A program made the translations under genes and the position numbers. DNA of 64,000 nt from Bradyrhizobium sp. G127 (GTDB taxonomy: Bacteria > Pseudomonadota > Alphaproteobacteria > Rhizobiales > Xanthobacteraceae). Location of the stretch: assembly GCF_021502575.1 (NCBI RefSeq), contig NZ_JAKFGN010000003.1, positions 248,001 through 312,000 of the forward strand, read 5' to 3'. Below the pieces are notes generated by a model. That model was not told where the DNA came from. It saw only the letters and a program-made list of their open reading frames with translations, and searched no databases. Shown in pieces: positions 30,747 to 42,574 of the stretch; positions within the stretch are counted from its first letter, which is position 1, and each line of letters starts with the position of its first letter.

Positions 30747-31457
30747 ATGCTGCATCGCCGTGCGTTCTGCACTTGCGCTTCACTCGCCCTCGTTTCATCA
30801 CTCATGTCAGATCGCGCCCGGGCCGTGGATGCCGCCTGTGCGGTCATGACCCGCGACCGCCAGCACGCCATCACTCCGGACGAAGCGCTGGCGCGCCTCA
30901 AGGCCGGCAACGAGCGCTTCATCGACGGCAAGACCATCAATTGCGATCTGATCCAGCAGGCCAAGGAAACCGCGAAGTCGCAGGCCCCGTTCGCGGCCAT
31001 TGTCGGCTGCATGGATTCGCGCGTGCCGCCCGAGCTTGTCTTCGATCAGCGGATCGGCGACGTCTTCTGCACCCGGGTGGCGGGCAATTTCATCAACACG
31101 GATTTCCTCGGCAGCCTGGAATATGCGGCCAAGGTCGCGGGCGCGCGGGCCATTGTGGTGCTCGGACACAGCGATTGCGGCGCCGTCAAGGGCGCGATTG
31201 ATCATGTCAAGCTGGGCAATCTGACGGCGACGCTTGCTCATATCGAGCCGGCGGTGAAGGCGAGTAAGGCTGGCGGAGAACGCACCTCGAAAAACGCCGC
31301 CTTCGTCCAGGCCGTGGCCGAAACCAATGTGAAGATGGGCGTCGCCGCGCTGACGGCGAAAAGCCCCGTGCTCAAGGATCTTGTCAAGGCGGGCCAGCTC
31401 CGCATCGTTGGCGCGATGCATGATCTCGCGACCGGGTGCGTCAGCTTCATGGCGTAA
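30747..31457 (+). CDS. Beta-class carbonic anhydrase with N-terminal export signal
   Basis: A 236-residue beta-carbonic anhydrase, interconverting CO2 and bicarbonate. Predicted zinc ligands are C88 and D90 in GCMDSRVPPE and H141 and C144 in GHSDCGAVKGA. The first 27 residues (basic LHRRAF, hydrophobic ASLALVSSL, then ARA) look like a signal peptide, so the enzyme is probably periplasmic. The ATG at 30747 has AGGGAG about 9 bp upstream. A Cys within the signal (FCTCASLALV) gives a weak chance of lipidation. Confidence 0.88.
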   Translation: MLHRRAFCTCASLALVSSLMSDRARAVDAACAVMTRDRQHAITPDEALARLKAGNERFIDGKTINCDLIQQAKETAKSQAPFAAIVGCMDSRVPPELVFDQRIGDVFCTRVAGNFINTDFLGSLEYAAKVAGARAIVVLGHSDCGAVKGAIDHVKLGNLTATLAHIEPAVKASKAGGERTSKNAAFVQAVAETNVKMGVAALTAKSPVLKDLVKAGQLRIVGAMHDLATGCVSFMA

Positions 31458-31471
31458 GTCACGGAAAATGA

Positions 31472-31492
31472 CGGCCGGGAAAAACCCGGCCG
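31472..31492. terminator. Hairpin between convergent carbonic anhydrase and exported-protein genes
   Basis: CGGCCGGG (31472-31479) pairs with CCCGGCCG (31485-31492) around five A. On the minus strand the stem is followed by TCATTTT. It probably terminates both convergent genes. Confidence 0.55.
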
Positions 31493-31513
31493 CCACGATC
31501 TTCACTTTGGCCT

Positions 31514-32104
31514 TTACTGGCAGATCACCTGCTGGTTGCCCACGCGCGTGATCGAACCCGGACGGCAGGTGAAACCGTTGCGGGCGTCGTAGTTCGCGGA
31601 GGCCGGAATCGCGATACCGTTATACGAGTACTCGCCGACGTAGCCCGGATCGTTCCATCCGCCCGCATTCATTGAAGCGTAGGACGCGCCATAGCGGTGG
31701 CGGTTGCCGTAGGGATAGCCGCCTGCGTCGCTGTAGCGGCTGCCATAGGAATAGCGGTCGTTGCTGTAGGCCGGGCCTCCGAATGGCGCGGTCGCAATCG
31801 CGCCCGCGGTGCCGACCGCAGCCCCCGCGATCGCGCCAGCCGTGCCGACGGCGCCGCCGACCACATCCGCCGGCCAGAAGCCGCTGCTGCGGTTGTTCCA
31901 GTCGTCGCGGTCATTCCAGCGGTCGGTGGTGCGCGTGTATCCTGCGTCGCGGGTCTGCATGCGCGCACTTGTCTTCATGTGCTTCGACTTGTAGGCCTTG
32001 GCATGGATGCCGGAGCGAGGCTGCAGCGCGTCCTGCGCGAGGGCCGGGGTTGCAACCAGCGCGGTCACAGCCGCTGCTGCGGCGAGGAATGTCACCTTTT
32101 TCAT
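31514..32104 (-). CDS. Exported hypothetical protein with glycine-zipper and Tyr-rich regions
   Basis: A 196-residue protein I do not recognise by function. A clear signal peptide (FLAAAAAVTALVATPALAQ) is followed by a basic Lys/His stretch. Next comes a glycine-zipper-like hydrophobic segment VGGAVGTAGAIAGAAVGTAG at about 82-101, then a Tyr/Gly/Ser-rich stretch. The C-terminal motif CRPGSITRVGNQQVICQ has two Cys that could form a disulfide. The ATG at 32104 has AAAGGAG 7 bp upstream. An outer-membrane or periplasmic structural role is possible. Confidence 0.7.
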   Translation of the reverse strand: MKKVTFLAAAAAVTALVATPALAQDALQPRSGIHAKAYKSKHMKTSARMQTRDAGYTRTTDRWNDRDDWNNRSSGFWPADVVGGAVGTAGAIAGAAVGTAGAIATAPFGGPAYSNDRYSYGSRYSDAGGYPYGNRHRYGASYASMNAGGWNDPGYVGEYSYNGIAIPASANYDARNGFTCRPGSITRVGNQQVICQ

Positions 32105-32267
32105 GTTGGCTCCTTTTTGAGGTGGGACGTTGCGGCGCACCAACGCATCATTCCCGGCGCCGTTCCGGGTTCCCCTCCAATTGGAGTCACGCATGCGTGA
32201 GGGCGGTTCCGTAGACACCCACGCCTGGCTTCAGCAGATTTGATGTGAATATGACTGTATCCCGCTC

Positions 32268-32334
32268 GGCCCCCGCGAAAGCGGGGATCGAGAGCAGAGA
32301 CGAATGCACGCTTGCGCGGGAATGAGCGGAGAAC
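32268..32334. repeat. Compound palindrome (CCGCTC...GAGCGG)
   Basis: Outer arms CCGCTCGGCCCCCGCG and CGCGGGAATGAGCGG are roughly complementary, with a CCCGCGAAAGCGGGG inner hairpin. A related fragment with CCGCTCATTCCCGCGAAGGC lies at 53702-53735. It separates metH from the exported-protein gene. Confidence 0.55.
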
Positions 32335-32349
32335 GAAACCTGATGGTGA

Positions 32350-36201
<3,852 letters not shown>

Positions 36202-36205
36202 GGGA

Positions 36206-37093
36206 TCACGCAGCTTTCTGCGCACCGTTCGGGCGAATGCCCAGCAGGTGGCTGATGGCGAACACAAGATCCGCACGGTTCATCGTATAAAAATGAAAAT
36301 TCTCGACGCCCTGCTTGGCGAGCTTCTGCACTTGCCCCGCGGCGACGGTCGCGGCCACGAGGCGGCGCGTATCGGCGTCGTCGTCGAGTCCGTCGAACTT
36401 GGCCTCGAGCCAGTCGGGAATAGTCGCGCCGGCGCGGGTCGCAAAATTCTTCGCCAGCTTGAAATTCTGCACCGGCAAAATCCCCGGCACGATCGGAATA
36501 TTGATTCCCGCCGCGCGCACGCGGTCGAGATAGCGATAGTAGAGATCGTTGTCGAAGAAGAATTGCGTGATCGCGCGTGTGGCGCCGGCATCGACCTTGG
36601 CTTTCAGCGCGTCGATGTCGGCTTCGAAGCTGGCGCTCTCCGGATGCTTCTCAGGATAGGCCGAGACGCTGACTTCCACGTCGGGGTGGTTGCGCTTGAT
36701 GCTGGCGACGAGATCGGAGGATTGATGATAGCCGTCCGGATGCGCCGCGTACTTGGTGCCGATGCCGCTGGTCGGGTCGCCGCGCAACGCCACGATATGG
36801 CGGACGCCGACCTCATGATAGCGCGCGACCACCTCGTCGATGTCGGCTTTCGTCGCAGCGACGCAGGTGAGATGGGCGGCGGGCGTGAGTTTTGTTTCAG
36901 AGAGAATGCGCGCGATGGTCGAATGGGTGCGCTCGCGGGTCGAGCCGCCCGCGCCATAGGTCACCGAAACGAAGTTCGGCGCCAGCGGGGCGAGCCGGTT
37001 GACGACCTCCCACAGGTTGCGCTCCATCTCCTCGGTCTTGGGCGGAAAGAACTCGAAGGAAATCGCCGGAGGTTTGTGTGCTTCGCTCGTCAC
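36206..37093 (-). CDS. metF: 5,10-methylenetetrahydrofolate reductase
   Basis: About 295 residues of MetF, a TIM-barrel flavoenzyme making 5-methyl-THF for MetH. It has [13 protein letters not shown] at the N terminus, [55 protein letters not shown] and [11 protein letters not shown]. No ATG fits the family start; a GTG at 37093 ([16 protein letters not shown]) has GGAG 9 bp upstream. The open frame continues to an ATG at 37252, but those extra residues are basic and unlike MetF. Confidence 0.92.
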   Translation of the reverse strand: MTSEAHKPPAISFEFFPPKTEEMERNLWEVVNRLAPLAPNFVSVTYGAGGSTRERTHSTIARILSETKLTPAAHLTCVAATKADIDEVVARYHEVGVRHIVALRGDPTSGIGTKYAAHPDGYHQSSDLVASIKRNHPDVEVSVSAYPEKHPESASFEADIDALKAKVDAGATRAITQFFFDNDLYYRYLDRVRAAGINIPIVPGILPVQNFKLAKNFATRAGATIPDWLEAKFDGLDDDADTRRLVAATVAAGQVQKLAKQGVENFHFYTMNRADLVFAISHLLGIRPNGAQKAA

Positions 37094-37527
37094 GCTTCTC
37101 AACTCCACATTTTGGCGGCGATGCGCAGGCCGGATCGGCAGCGGCTTCGCGATCCGGCGCGCCTCCCTTTTGCCTTTTCGGTCAGAGTTCGACACCATTT
37201 CGCCATTGCCGCTCAAAATAAGGGAAAACCCCGCCTTCCAACAGCCCATCATGGCCGGATTTGCCGTGGGAAATTGCCCATTTATTCTGAGTAATCAGCA
37301 GATTATAGTTTGACGTATGGGACTTGTGTTAGGAGCAGCCGCAGAGAAAAGCCCATAACTGGCAGTAATCCGATGATTTAGTATAGATTCGCCCGCGCGA
37401 GTGTGGGCAAACTATCCGCGTCGGACCAAGTATGTGGTTTATCTGCCCACTGACCACCGCAGCCATTGGCGGGGAGGTATGTGCGCCGACACTTTGTCAG
37501 GCGGGTGCGAGCCACTAGCTTGGCCAA
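37094..37527. promoter_or_regulatory. Divergent intergenic region, metF and luciferase-like oxidoreductase
   Basis: These 434 bp hold no convincing gene. The stretch 37270-37320 is A+T-rich for this genome and is a likely promoter zone, with TTGACG at 37310-37315. I looked for a SAM-II-type riboswitch or SahR/ArsR-like site before metF and did not recognise one. Confidence 0.3.
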
Positions 37528-38547
37528 ATGATCCCGCTTTCCGTCCTCGACCTTTCGGTCGTCACCACCGGCACGCCGCCTGCTCAGTCGCTGCGCAACA
37601 GCATCGATCTGGCGAAGCATGCCGATCAACTCGGCTACACCCGCTACTGGCTGGCCGAGCACCACAGCCTCGCGTCGGTCGCGTCTCCCGCGCCCGAGAT
37701 CATGATCGGCCGGATCGCCGCGGCGACGCAGCGGATTCGCGTCGGCTCCGGCGGCGTGATGCTGCCGAACCATGCGCCGCTGATGGTCGCCGAACGGTTC
37801 AAGATGCTGGAGGCGCTGTTTCCCGGCCGCATCGATCTCGGCCTCGGCCGCGCGCCGGGCACCGATCAGACTACGATGCATGCGCTGCGTCAGCGTTTCG
37901 ATCAGCGCGGCGGCGACGATTTCATCGAGCGGCTGATCGAACTGACGCTGTGGGAGACGCGCGAGTTTCCGCCGAACCATCCCTATCACAACGTCTTCGC
38001 GATGCCGAACGATACCGTATTGCCGCCGATCTGGCTGCTGGGATCGAGCGACTACAGCGCGCAACTGTCCGCGCAGATCGGCATGGGCTTCGCATTCGCG
38101 CATCATTTTGCCTCGCATGACGCGGCGGATGCGATGATTCATTATCGCGCGCATTTCAAGCCGTCGCGATGGCGTGAGACGCCATATGCCATTCTGGCCA
38201 TTGCCGTGATCATGGCCGAGACCGACGAGGAGGCCGACCGGCTGGCGTCGTCGGCGGATTTGAATCGGCTGCTGCGCGACCGCGGCCAGTACAAGCCGCT
38301 TCCGAGCATCGACGAAGCGCAAGCTTATCCTTACACCGACGCCGAGCGCGCCAGCATCGCGCGCAACCGCTCGCGGCTGTTCGTCGGGTCGGAGCAGACG
38401 GTGATGGAAAAGATCACGCCGCTGATTGCGGACTGCAAGGCCGACGAGGTGATGGTGATCACGGCAACCTACGACCACGAGGCGCGCAAGCGTTCCTACA
38501 GTCTGCTCGCGGAGGCCTTCGGAATCGACCGGCAGGCGGCGGCCTGA
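37528..38547 (+). CDS. LLM-class flavin-dependent oxidoreductase (luciferase-like)
   Basis: A 339-residue bacterial-luciferase-fold protein of the MsnO8/YhbW-like group. It starts LSVLDLSVVTTGTPPAQSL, then AKHADQLGYTRYWLAEHHS, IRVGSGGVMLPNHAPLMVAERFK and GRIDLGLGRAPGTD. This group uses reduced FMN (or F420) and an undefined substrate. It carries the usual insertion around IWLLGSSDYSAQLSAQIGMGF. ATG 37528 fits the family start although the ribosome site is poor. Confidence 0.88.
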   Translation: MIPLSVLDLSVVTTGTPPAQSLRNSIDLAKHADQLGYTRYWLAEHHSLASVASPAPEIMIGRIAAATQRIRVGSGGVMLPNHAPLMVAERFKMLEALFPGRIDLGLGRAPGTDQTTMHALRQRFDQRGGDDFIERLIELTLWETREFPPNHPYHNVFAMPNDTVLPPIWLLGSSDYSAQLSAQIGMGFAFAHHFASHDAADAMIHYRAHFKPSRWRETPYAILAIAVIMAETDEEADRLASSADLNRLLRDRGQYKPLPSIDEAQAYPYTDAERASIARNRSRLFVGSEQTVMEKITPLIADCKADEVMVITATYDHEARKRSYSLLAEAFGIDRQAAA

Positions 38548-38590
38548 GCAGGCACTGCGACACGCGTTTGGTTGATATTATCGCTCCAGA

Positions 38591-39157
38591 CTAGGGAGTA
38601 TCGCGCGGCGGAAGCATGCGCACCAGCGTGCGATCACGAAAGACGAAATGATGGAGCAGTGCCGCGAGCGCATGGAAGCATGCGAGAATGACCAGCGCGT
38701 TCGCCGTGACTTCGTGAACCTCTTTCACTGAACGGGCGAATGCACGGTCCGCGACCCAGGGGGAAGCGATTTCACCCAGGCCGAACAATGGCAGACTGTC
38801 TCCCCTCGCAAACTGGAGCGCAATGCCGGTAATCGGAACGGCGACAAGCAGCGCATACAATGCGTAGTGTGCAATTCGCGCCGCTGGATCGGACCAGCGC
38901 CCCATCCATGTGCTGAACTTCGTCGGTTCTGGCGCCGGCGTGTGGGTCATGCGCCATGGCACGCGCACAATCGAAATGACAAGGATCGCAAGGCCCACCG
39001 AAATATGGACGAACAGTCCAGCCGCCTGCCCAGCGCCCTTGGGCAAGACGTCATCGAATGTGCCGAGGGCCCACGCGATTGCGACCAGCAGCACCGTGAG
39101 CCAGTGCAGCACCTGTGCTGTCGGACTATATCGGTAAGCCAATCTGTCCTGCGGCAT
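38591..39157 (-). CDS. Cytochrome b561-type membrane protein
   Basis: A 188-residue four-helix b-type cytochrome of the bacterial CybB/b561 family. The helices carry the expected His ligands: VLHWLTVLLVAIAW (H1), LFVHISVGLAILVISIVRVPWR (H2), IAHYALYALLVAVPITG (H3) and SVKEVHEVTANALVILACFHALAALLHHF (H4). It likely moves electrons between quinol and a periplasmic acceptor. The ATG at 39157 is chosen because AAGGA lies 8 bp upstream; the ATG at 39166 abuts that same site. Confidence 0.88.
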   Translation of the reverse strand: MPQDRLAYRYSPTAQVLHWLTVLLVAIAWALGTFDDVLPKGAGQAAGLFVHISVGLAILVISIVRVPWRMTHTPAPEPTKFSTWMGRWSDPAARIAHYALYALLVAVPITGIALQFARGDSLPLFGLGEIASPWVADRAFARSVKEVHEVTANALVILACFHALAALLHHFVFRDRTLVRMLPPRDTP

Positions 39158-39278
39158 GAGCAACATCCTTTAGTGTGATGCTACGCTTCGCAAAGAATTA
39201 ATGCTTGATGTGCGTCAAGCGTGGCTTGTTTCTCTGCGCTATCTTTGCAACTGATACGCAATAGTGCCGGATACAAGA

Positions 39279-39974
39279 ATGCGCCCGCTCCATCGTGAAT
39301 CGCATTTCATCGCACGCATCGGCTGGCTCCGCGCAGCGGTGCTGGGCGCAAATGACGGCATTATTTCAACGGCGAGCCTCGTCGTTGGTGTCGCCGCTGC
39401 ATCCAATTCGTCAAGCGAAGTGATGGTGGCGGGCGTGGCTGCTCTGGTCGCGGGCGCCACGTCGATGGCGGCGGGCGAATACGTTTCGGTCAGTTCGCAA
39501 GCCGACACGGAATCGGCGGACTTGGCAAAGGAACGCCGTGAACTCGCGGAACAGCCTGAGTCGGAGCTGGACGAGTTGACGAATATTTATGTCGACAGAG
39601 GTCTCACGCCTTCGTTGGCGCGAGAGGTCGCAGTACAACTGACCGCGAAGGATGTGTTTGCCACTCATGCGCGCGACGAACTCGGCCTCTCCGCCCATGT
39701 TGTTGCCCGTCCTGTGCAGGCCGCGCTCACCTCGGCTGCTACATTTGCCGCCGGGGCTGCACTGCCGCTGGTCATGGCGGTGGTGTCGCCACCATCGCGG
39801 ATTCCGTGGATCGTATCCGGCGGCTCACTCATCGCGCTCGCGCTTCTCGGTGCGATCGGCGCCCGGACGGGAGGCGCGGGAATTTTCAGGCCGATGCTGC
39901 GGGTCGTGTTCTGGGGCGCGGTCGCCATGGGCGCGACAGCCGCCATTGGCCGTCTTGTCGGCCATGCCGTGTAG
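39279..39974 (+). CDS. VIT1/CCC1-family (iron/manganese) transporter
   Basis: About 231 residues of a VIT-family membrane protein. The first helices read WLRAAVLGANDGIISTASLVVGVAAA and VAGATSMAAGEYVSVSSQADTESAD, the conserved cation-binding helices with their Asp, Met and Glu residues. A hydrophilic Glu-rich metal-binding domain follows (ERRELAEQPESELDELTNIY), then three C-terminal helices. It would export Fe2+ or Mn2+ from the cytosol. The frame is open from a GTG at 39264; ATG 39279 is the more likely start. It is divergent from the cytochrome b561 gene. Confidence 0.88.
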   Translation: MRPLHRESHFIARIGWLRAAVLGANDGIISTASLVVGVAAASNSSSEVMVAGVAALVAGATSMAAGEYVSVSSQADTESADLAKERRELAEQPESELDELTNIYVDRGLTPSLAREVAVQLTAKDVFATHARDELGLSAHVVARPVQAALTSAATFAAGAALPLVMAVVSPPSRIPWIVSGGSLIALALLGAIGARTGGAGIFRPMLRVVFWGAVAMGATAAIGRLVGHAV

Positions 39975-40007
39975 GATTGGTACGATACAGGCGAAGACCA
40001 GATCGTC

Positions 40008-40868
40008 TCACTCGGCCTTTTCGCTGAACGCCACGCGGAACGGGTGCGCCGGATAGACGCCGACGATCCGCAGTTCTTTCGAGAAGAACTGTAATTCCTC
40101 CAGCGCGAAGGCGAGGTTGCGGTCGTCGGGATGGCCGTCGACATCGGCATAGAACTGCGTGGCGAAGAAGTTGCCTTCCACCATGTAGCTTTCCAGCTTG
40201 GTCATGTTGACGCCGTTGGTGGCGAAGCCGCCCAGCGCCTTGTAGAGCGCCGCCGGCAGGTTGCGCACGCGAAACACAAACGTCGTCACCAGCGGGCCGG
40301 AGCCCTGTGCGGCCCAGAGCTGTTCGCGCGCCAGGATAACGAAGCGCGTAGTATTGTGGCTCTCGTCCTCGATGTCCTCGGCCAGAATATCGAGGCCGTA
40401 GATGTCGGCGGCGAGCCGCGAGGCAATCGCCGCGCAACTCTTGTCGCCGCGGTCGGCGACGATGCGCGCCGCGCCCGCGGTGTCGCCGGCGACAATTGGC
40501 CTGATGCCGAGCTTGCGGATGATGCGGCGGCACTGTCCGATGGCGTGAACGTGGCTCTCGACGGTCTTGATGTCGTCGAGCTTGGCGCCGCGCGGTCCCA
40601 TCAGTTGATGGCGGATCGGCAGGAACCACTCACCGACGATGAACAGGTTCGACTGCGGCAGCAGGTGATGAATGTCGGCGACGCGGCCGGCCACCGAATT
40701 CTCGATCGGGATCATGCCCAACGCGGCTTCTCCCGACGAGATCGCCGCAAGCGCGTCCTCGAAGGTGGCGCAGGGCAACGGCGTCGCATCGGGAAACGCT
40801 TCCGCGATCGCGATATGCGAGTTCGCTCCGGGTTCGCCCTGAAAGGCGATCTTGATCGGTGTGGTCAT
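40008..40868 (-). CDS. pheA: Prephenate dehydratase
   Basis: A 286-residue monofunctional prephenate dehydratase converting prephenate to phenylpyruvate. The catalytic domain begins [15 protein letters not shown] and includes [18 protein letters not shown] and the catalytic [11 protein letters not shown] (TTRF). The regulatory ACT domain follows with [32 protein letters not shown] (in part [10 protein letters not shown]), the phenylalanine-binding site. No chorismate mutase domain is fused. The start overlaps the kdsB stop by 4 bp. Confidence 0.95.
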   Translation of the reverse strand: MTTPIKIAFQGEPGANSHIAIAEAFPDATPLPCATFEDALAAISSGEAALGMIPIENSVAGRVADIHHLLPQSNLFIVGEWFLPIRHQLMGPRGAKLDDIKTVESHVHAIGQCRRIIRKLGIRPIVAGDTAGAARIVADRGDKSCAAIASRLAADIYGLDILAEDIEDESHNTTRFVILAREQLWAAQGSGPLVTTFVFRVRNLPAALYKALGGFATNGVNMTKLESYMVEGNFFATQFYADVDGHPDDRNLAFALEELQFFSKELRIVGVYPAHPFRVAFSEKAE

Positions 40869-41611
40869 GGTGCCTTGCCTGCCAGCATCTGCTGAGCGGT
40901 CTCGAGATCGTGAGGCGTATCGACGCCCAGCGGGACGGTGTCAACCACCGTAACATCGATCCGCATGCCGGCTTCCAGCGCCCGCAACTGTTCGAGCTTC
41001 TCGCGCGTCTCCAGCGGGGAGGGTGGCAGTGCCACGAATCGCGCCAGCGCGGACCGGCGATAGGCATAAAGCCCGATGTGATGATAGCGCGGGCCGTCGC
41101 CGTAAGGGGCGGTCACCCGGGTGAAATACAGTGCCCGCAGACGGGTGGCGCTCAGCTGCGATCCGACAATTTTCACCACGTTAGGATTGGTGTGTTCCTC
41201 GTCTCTGGCGATCACGGCGGCCAGCGTGGCGATGTCGACGCTCGCGTCATCGAGAGGAGCTAGAACCGCGCGAATATCGCCGGGCGCGATGGTGGGCAGG
41301 TCACCCTGCACGTTGATGACAGTGTCGATCTGGCCTGACGGGTCGAGCGCCTGAAGCGCTTCGAAGATCCGGTCGGAGCCGGAAGGGTGATCAGCACGGG
41401 TCATGACGGCCTCGCCGCCGTGATCGGTCACGGCGCGGGCGATTTCCGGCGCATCGGTGGCGACGATCACCCGGCCGATGCGTGCGGATTCCGCGCGGCG
41501 CAGCACATGGACGATCATCGGCAGGCCGGCGATGTCCAGCAGCGGCTTTCCCGGCAGGCGGGTGGCGGCCATGCGGGCGGGAATCAGCACCAGAGCGCGT
41601 TTTTCGGTCAT
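40865..41611 (-). CDS. kdsB: 3-deoxy-manno-octulosonate cytidylyltransferase
   Basis: A 248-residue CMP-Kdo synthetase for lipopolysaccharide core synthesis. It shows [23 protein letters not shown], the nucleotide-binding N terminus, then [42 protein letters not shown] and YRRSALARF near [11 protein letters not shown] 41611 is preferred to an upstream TTG. kdsB-pheA is a typical pair in this bacterial group and the 4-bp overlap shows coupling. Confidence 0.95.
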   Translation of the reverse strand: MTEKRALVLIPARMAATRLPGKPLLDIAGLPMIVHVLRRAESARIGRVIVATDAPEIARAVTDHGGEAVMTRADHPSGSDRIFEALQALDPSGQIDTVINVQGDLPTIAPGDIRAVLAPLDDASVDIATLAAVIARDEEHTNPNVVKIVGSQLSATRLRALYFTRVTAPYGDGPRYHHIGLYAYRRSALARFVALPPSPLETREKLEQLRALEAGMRIDVTVVDTVPLGVDTPHDLETAQQMLAGKAP

Positions 41612-41819
41612 GGATGGCAAGGGCTCGGACAGCCGGAAGGATGAGGAATGACGGGACTTTTCAAGGGGTCGCGCGTTTATACGGGTTGCCAGAAGGCAGG
41701 CAAACCGTTATCTCGATCCCGCTGCCTGTATTGCGTTGCACGCCTGTTCCCGGTAGCAAATCCATGGCCGCCTGGCGCGGTCCAACATCTCGACTTTCCG
41801 GCTCGGGGCCTGATCGAAA

Positions 41820-42371
41820 ATGGACTCCTTCGAACTCAACAAGATCATGGGCGCAGTGCTCGGCACCTGCCTCGTTCTGCTTGCGACCAACATGGCTGCC
41901 AGTGCGATTTTCTCGCCGAAGACGCCGGAAAAGCCGGGTTTTGAAATTGCGGTGAAGGAAGCGGAAGGCACCGGTGGGGCTGCCGCTGCTGCAGCGCCTG
42001 CCGAGCCGATCGAAAAGCTGCTTCAGACCGCTTCGGTCGAAAAGGGCGCTGCCGCCGCCAAGAAGTGCGCCTCCTGCCATACGTTCGAGAAGAGCGGCCC
42101 GAACAAGGTCGGTCCGAACCTTTACGGCATCGTCGGCGACGAGGTCGGCCATGGCCGCGGCGGGTTCAACTTCTCCGCTGCCATGAAGGCCAAGGGCGGC
42201 AAGTGGACTTATGATGACCTCAACAAGTTCATCACCAACCCGAAGGGCGCCGTCCCCGGCACGGCGATGGGCTTTGCCGGCATCCAGAAGGACAGCGAGC
42301 GCGCTGACCTGATCGCCTATCTGCGCACCCTCGCGGATACGCCGGTGCCGCTGCCGACGGCGAGCAAGTAA
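41820..42371 (+). CDS. cycM: Membrane-anchored c-type cytochrome (CycM-like c-552)
   Basis: A 183-residue class I cytochrome c. An uncleaved N-terminal helix (IMGAVLGTCLVLLATNMAASAIF) anchors it in the inner membrane. An Ala/Gly/Pro-rich linker (about 45-62) follows, then the heme domain with CASCH at 83-87 and the distal Met150 in VPGTAMGFAG. The layout matches CycM of Bradyrhizobium japonicum, which carries electrons from the bc1 complex to aa3 cytochrome oxidase. It is divergent from kdsB. Confidence 0.88.
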   Translation: MDSFELNKIMGAVLGTCLVLLATNMAASAIFSPKTPEKPGFEIAVKEAEGTGGAAAAAAPAEPIEKLLQTASVEKGAAAAKKCASCHTFEKSGPNKVGPNLYGIVGDEVGHGRGGFNFSAAMKAKGGKWTYDDLNKFITNPKGAVPGTAMGFAGIQKDSERADLIAYLRTLADTPVPLPTASK

Positions 42372-42402
42372 CGCGTCCTGCGCGTGACAGAAATTTAATC
42401 CC

Positions 42403-42430
42403 AAACGGCCAGGTTCGCCTGGCCGTTTTG
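42403..42430 (+). terminator. Rho-independent terminator after cycM
   Basis: An 11-bp stem, AAACGGCCAGG (42403-42413) with CCTGGCCGTTT (42418-42428), closes on a TTCG tetraloop and runs into T residues. Confidence 0.85.
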
Positions 42431-42574
42431 CGTTGCAATTGCTGTCGTTTTCGGTCGGGACGTTTGGCCGCAAAGAAGTCGCGGCAACAGGCTGGCATCA
42501 CATCCAAAAACCGACATAATCGGTCGGGACGTTGCCTCGACGCCCCTTTTTCGATCTGCAACAGGGACTTTCAA

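Noticed and set aside
37094..37527. Possible SAM-responsive riboswitch upstream of metF-metH
   Set aside because: I could not find the conserved elements of SAM-II or similar alphaproteobacterial riboswitches by eye, so none is claimed.
42428..42574. ATG at 42428 as start of the first Yej binding protein
   Set aside because: The segment overlaps the cycM terminator, encodes Arg/Cys-rich residues and would bury the twin-arginine-like signal. The TTG at 42575 has a good ribosome site.
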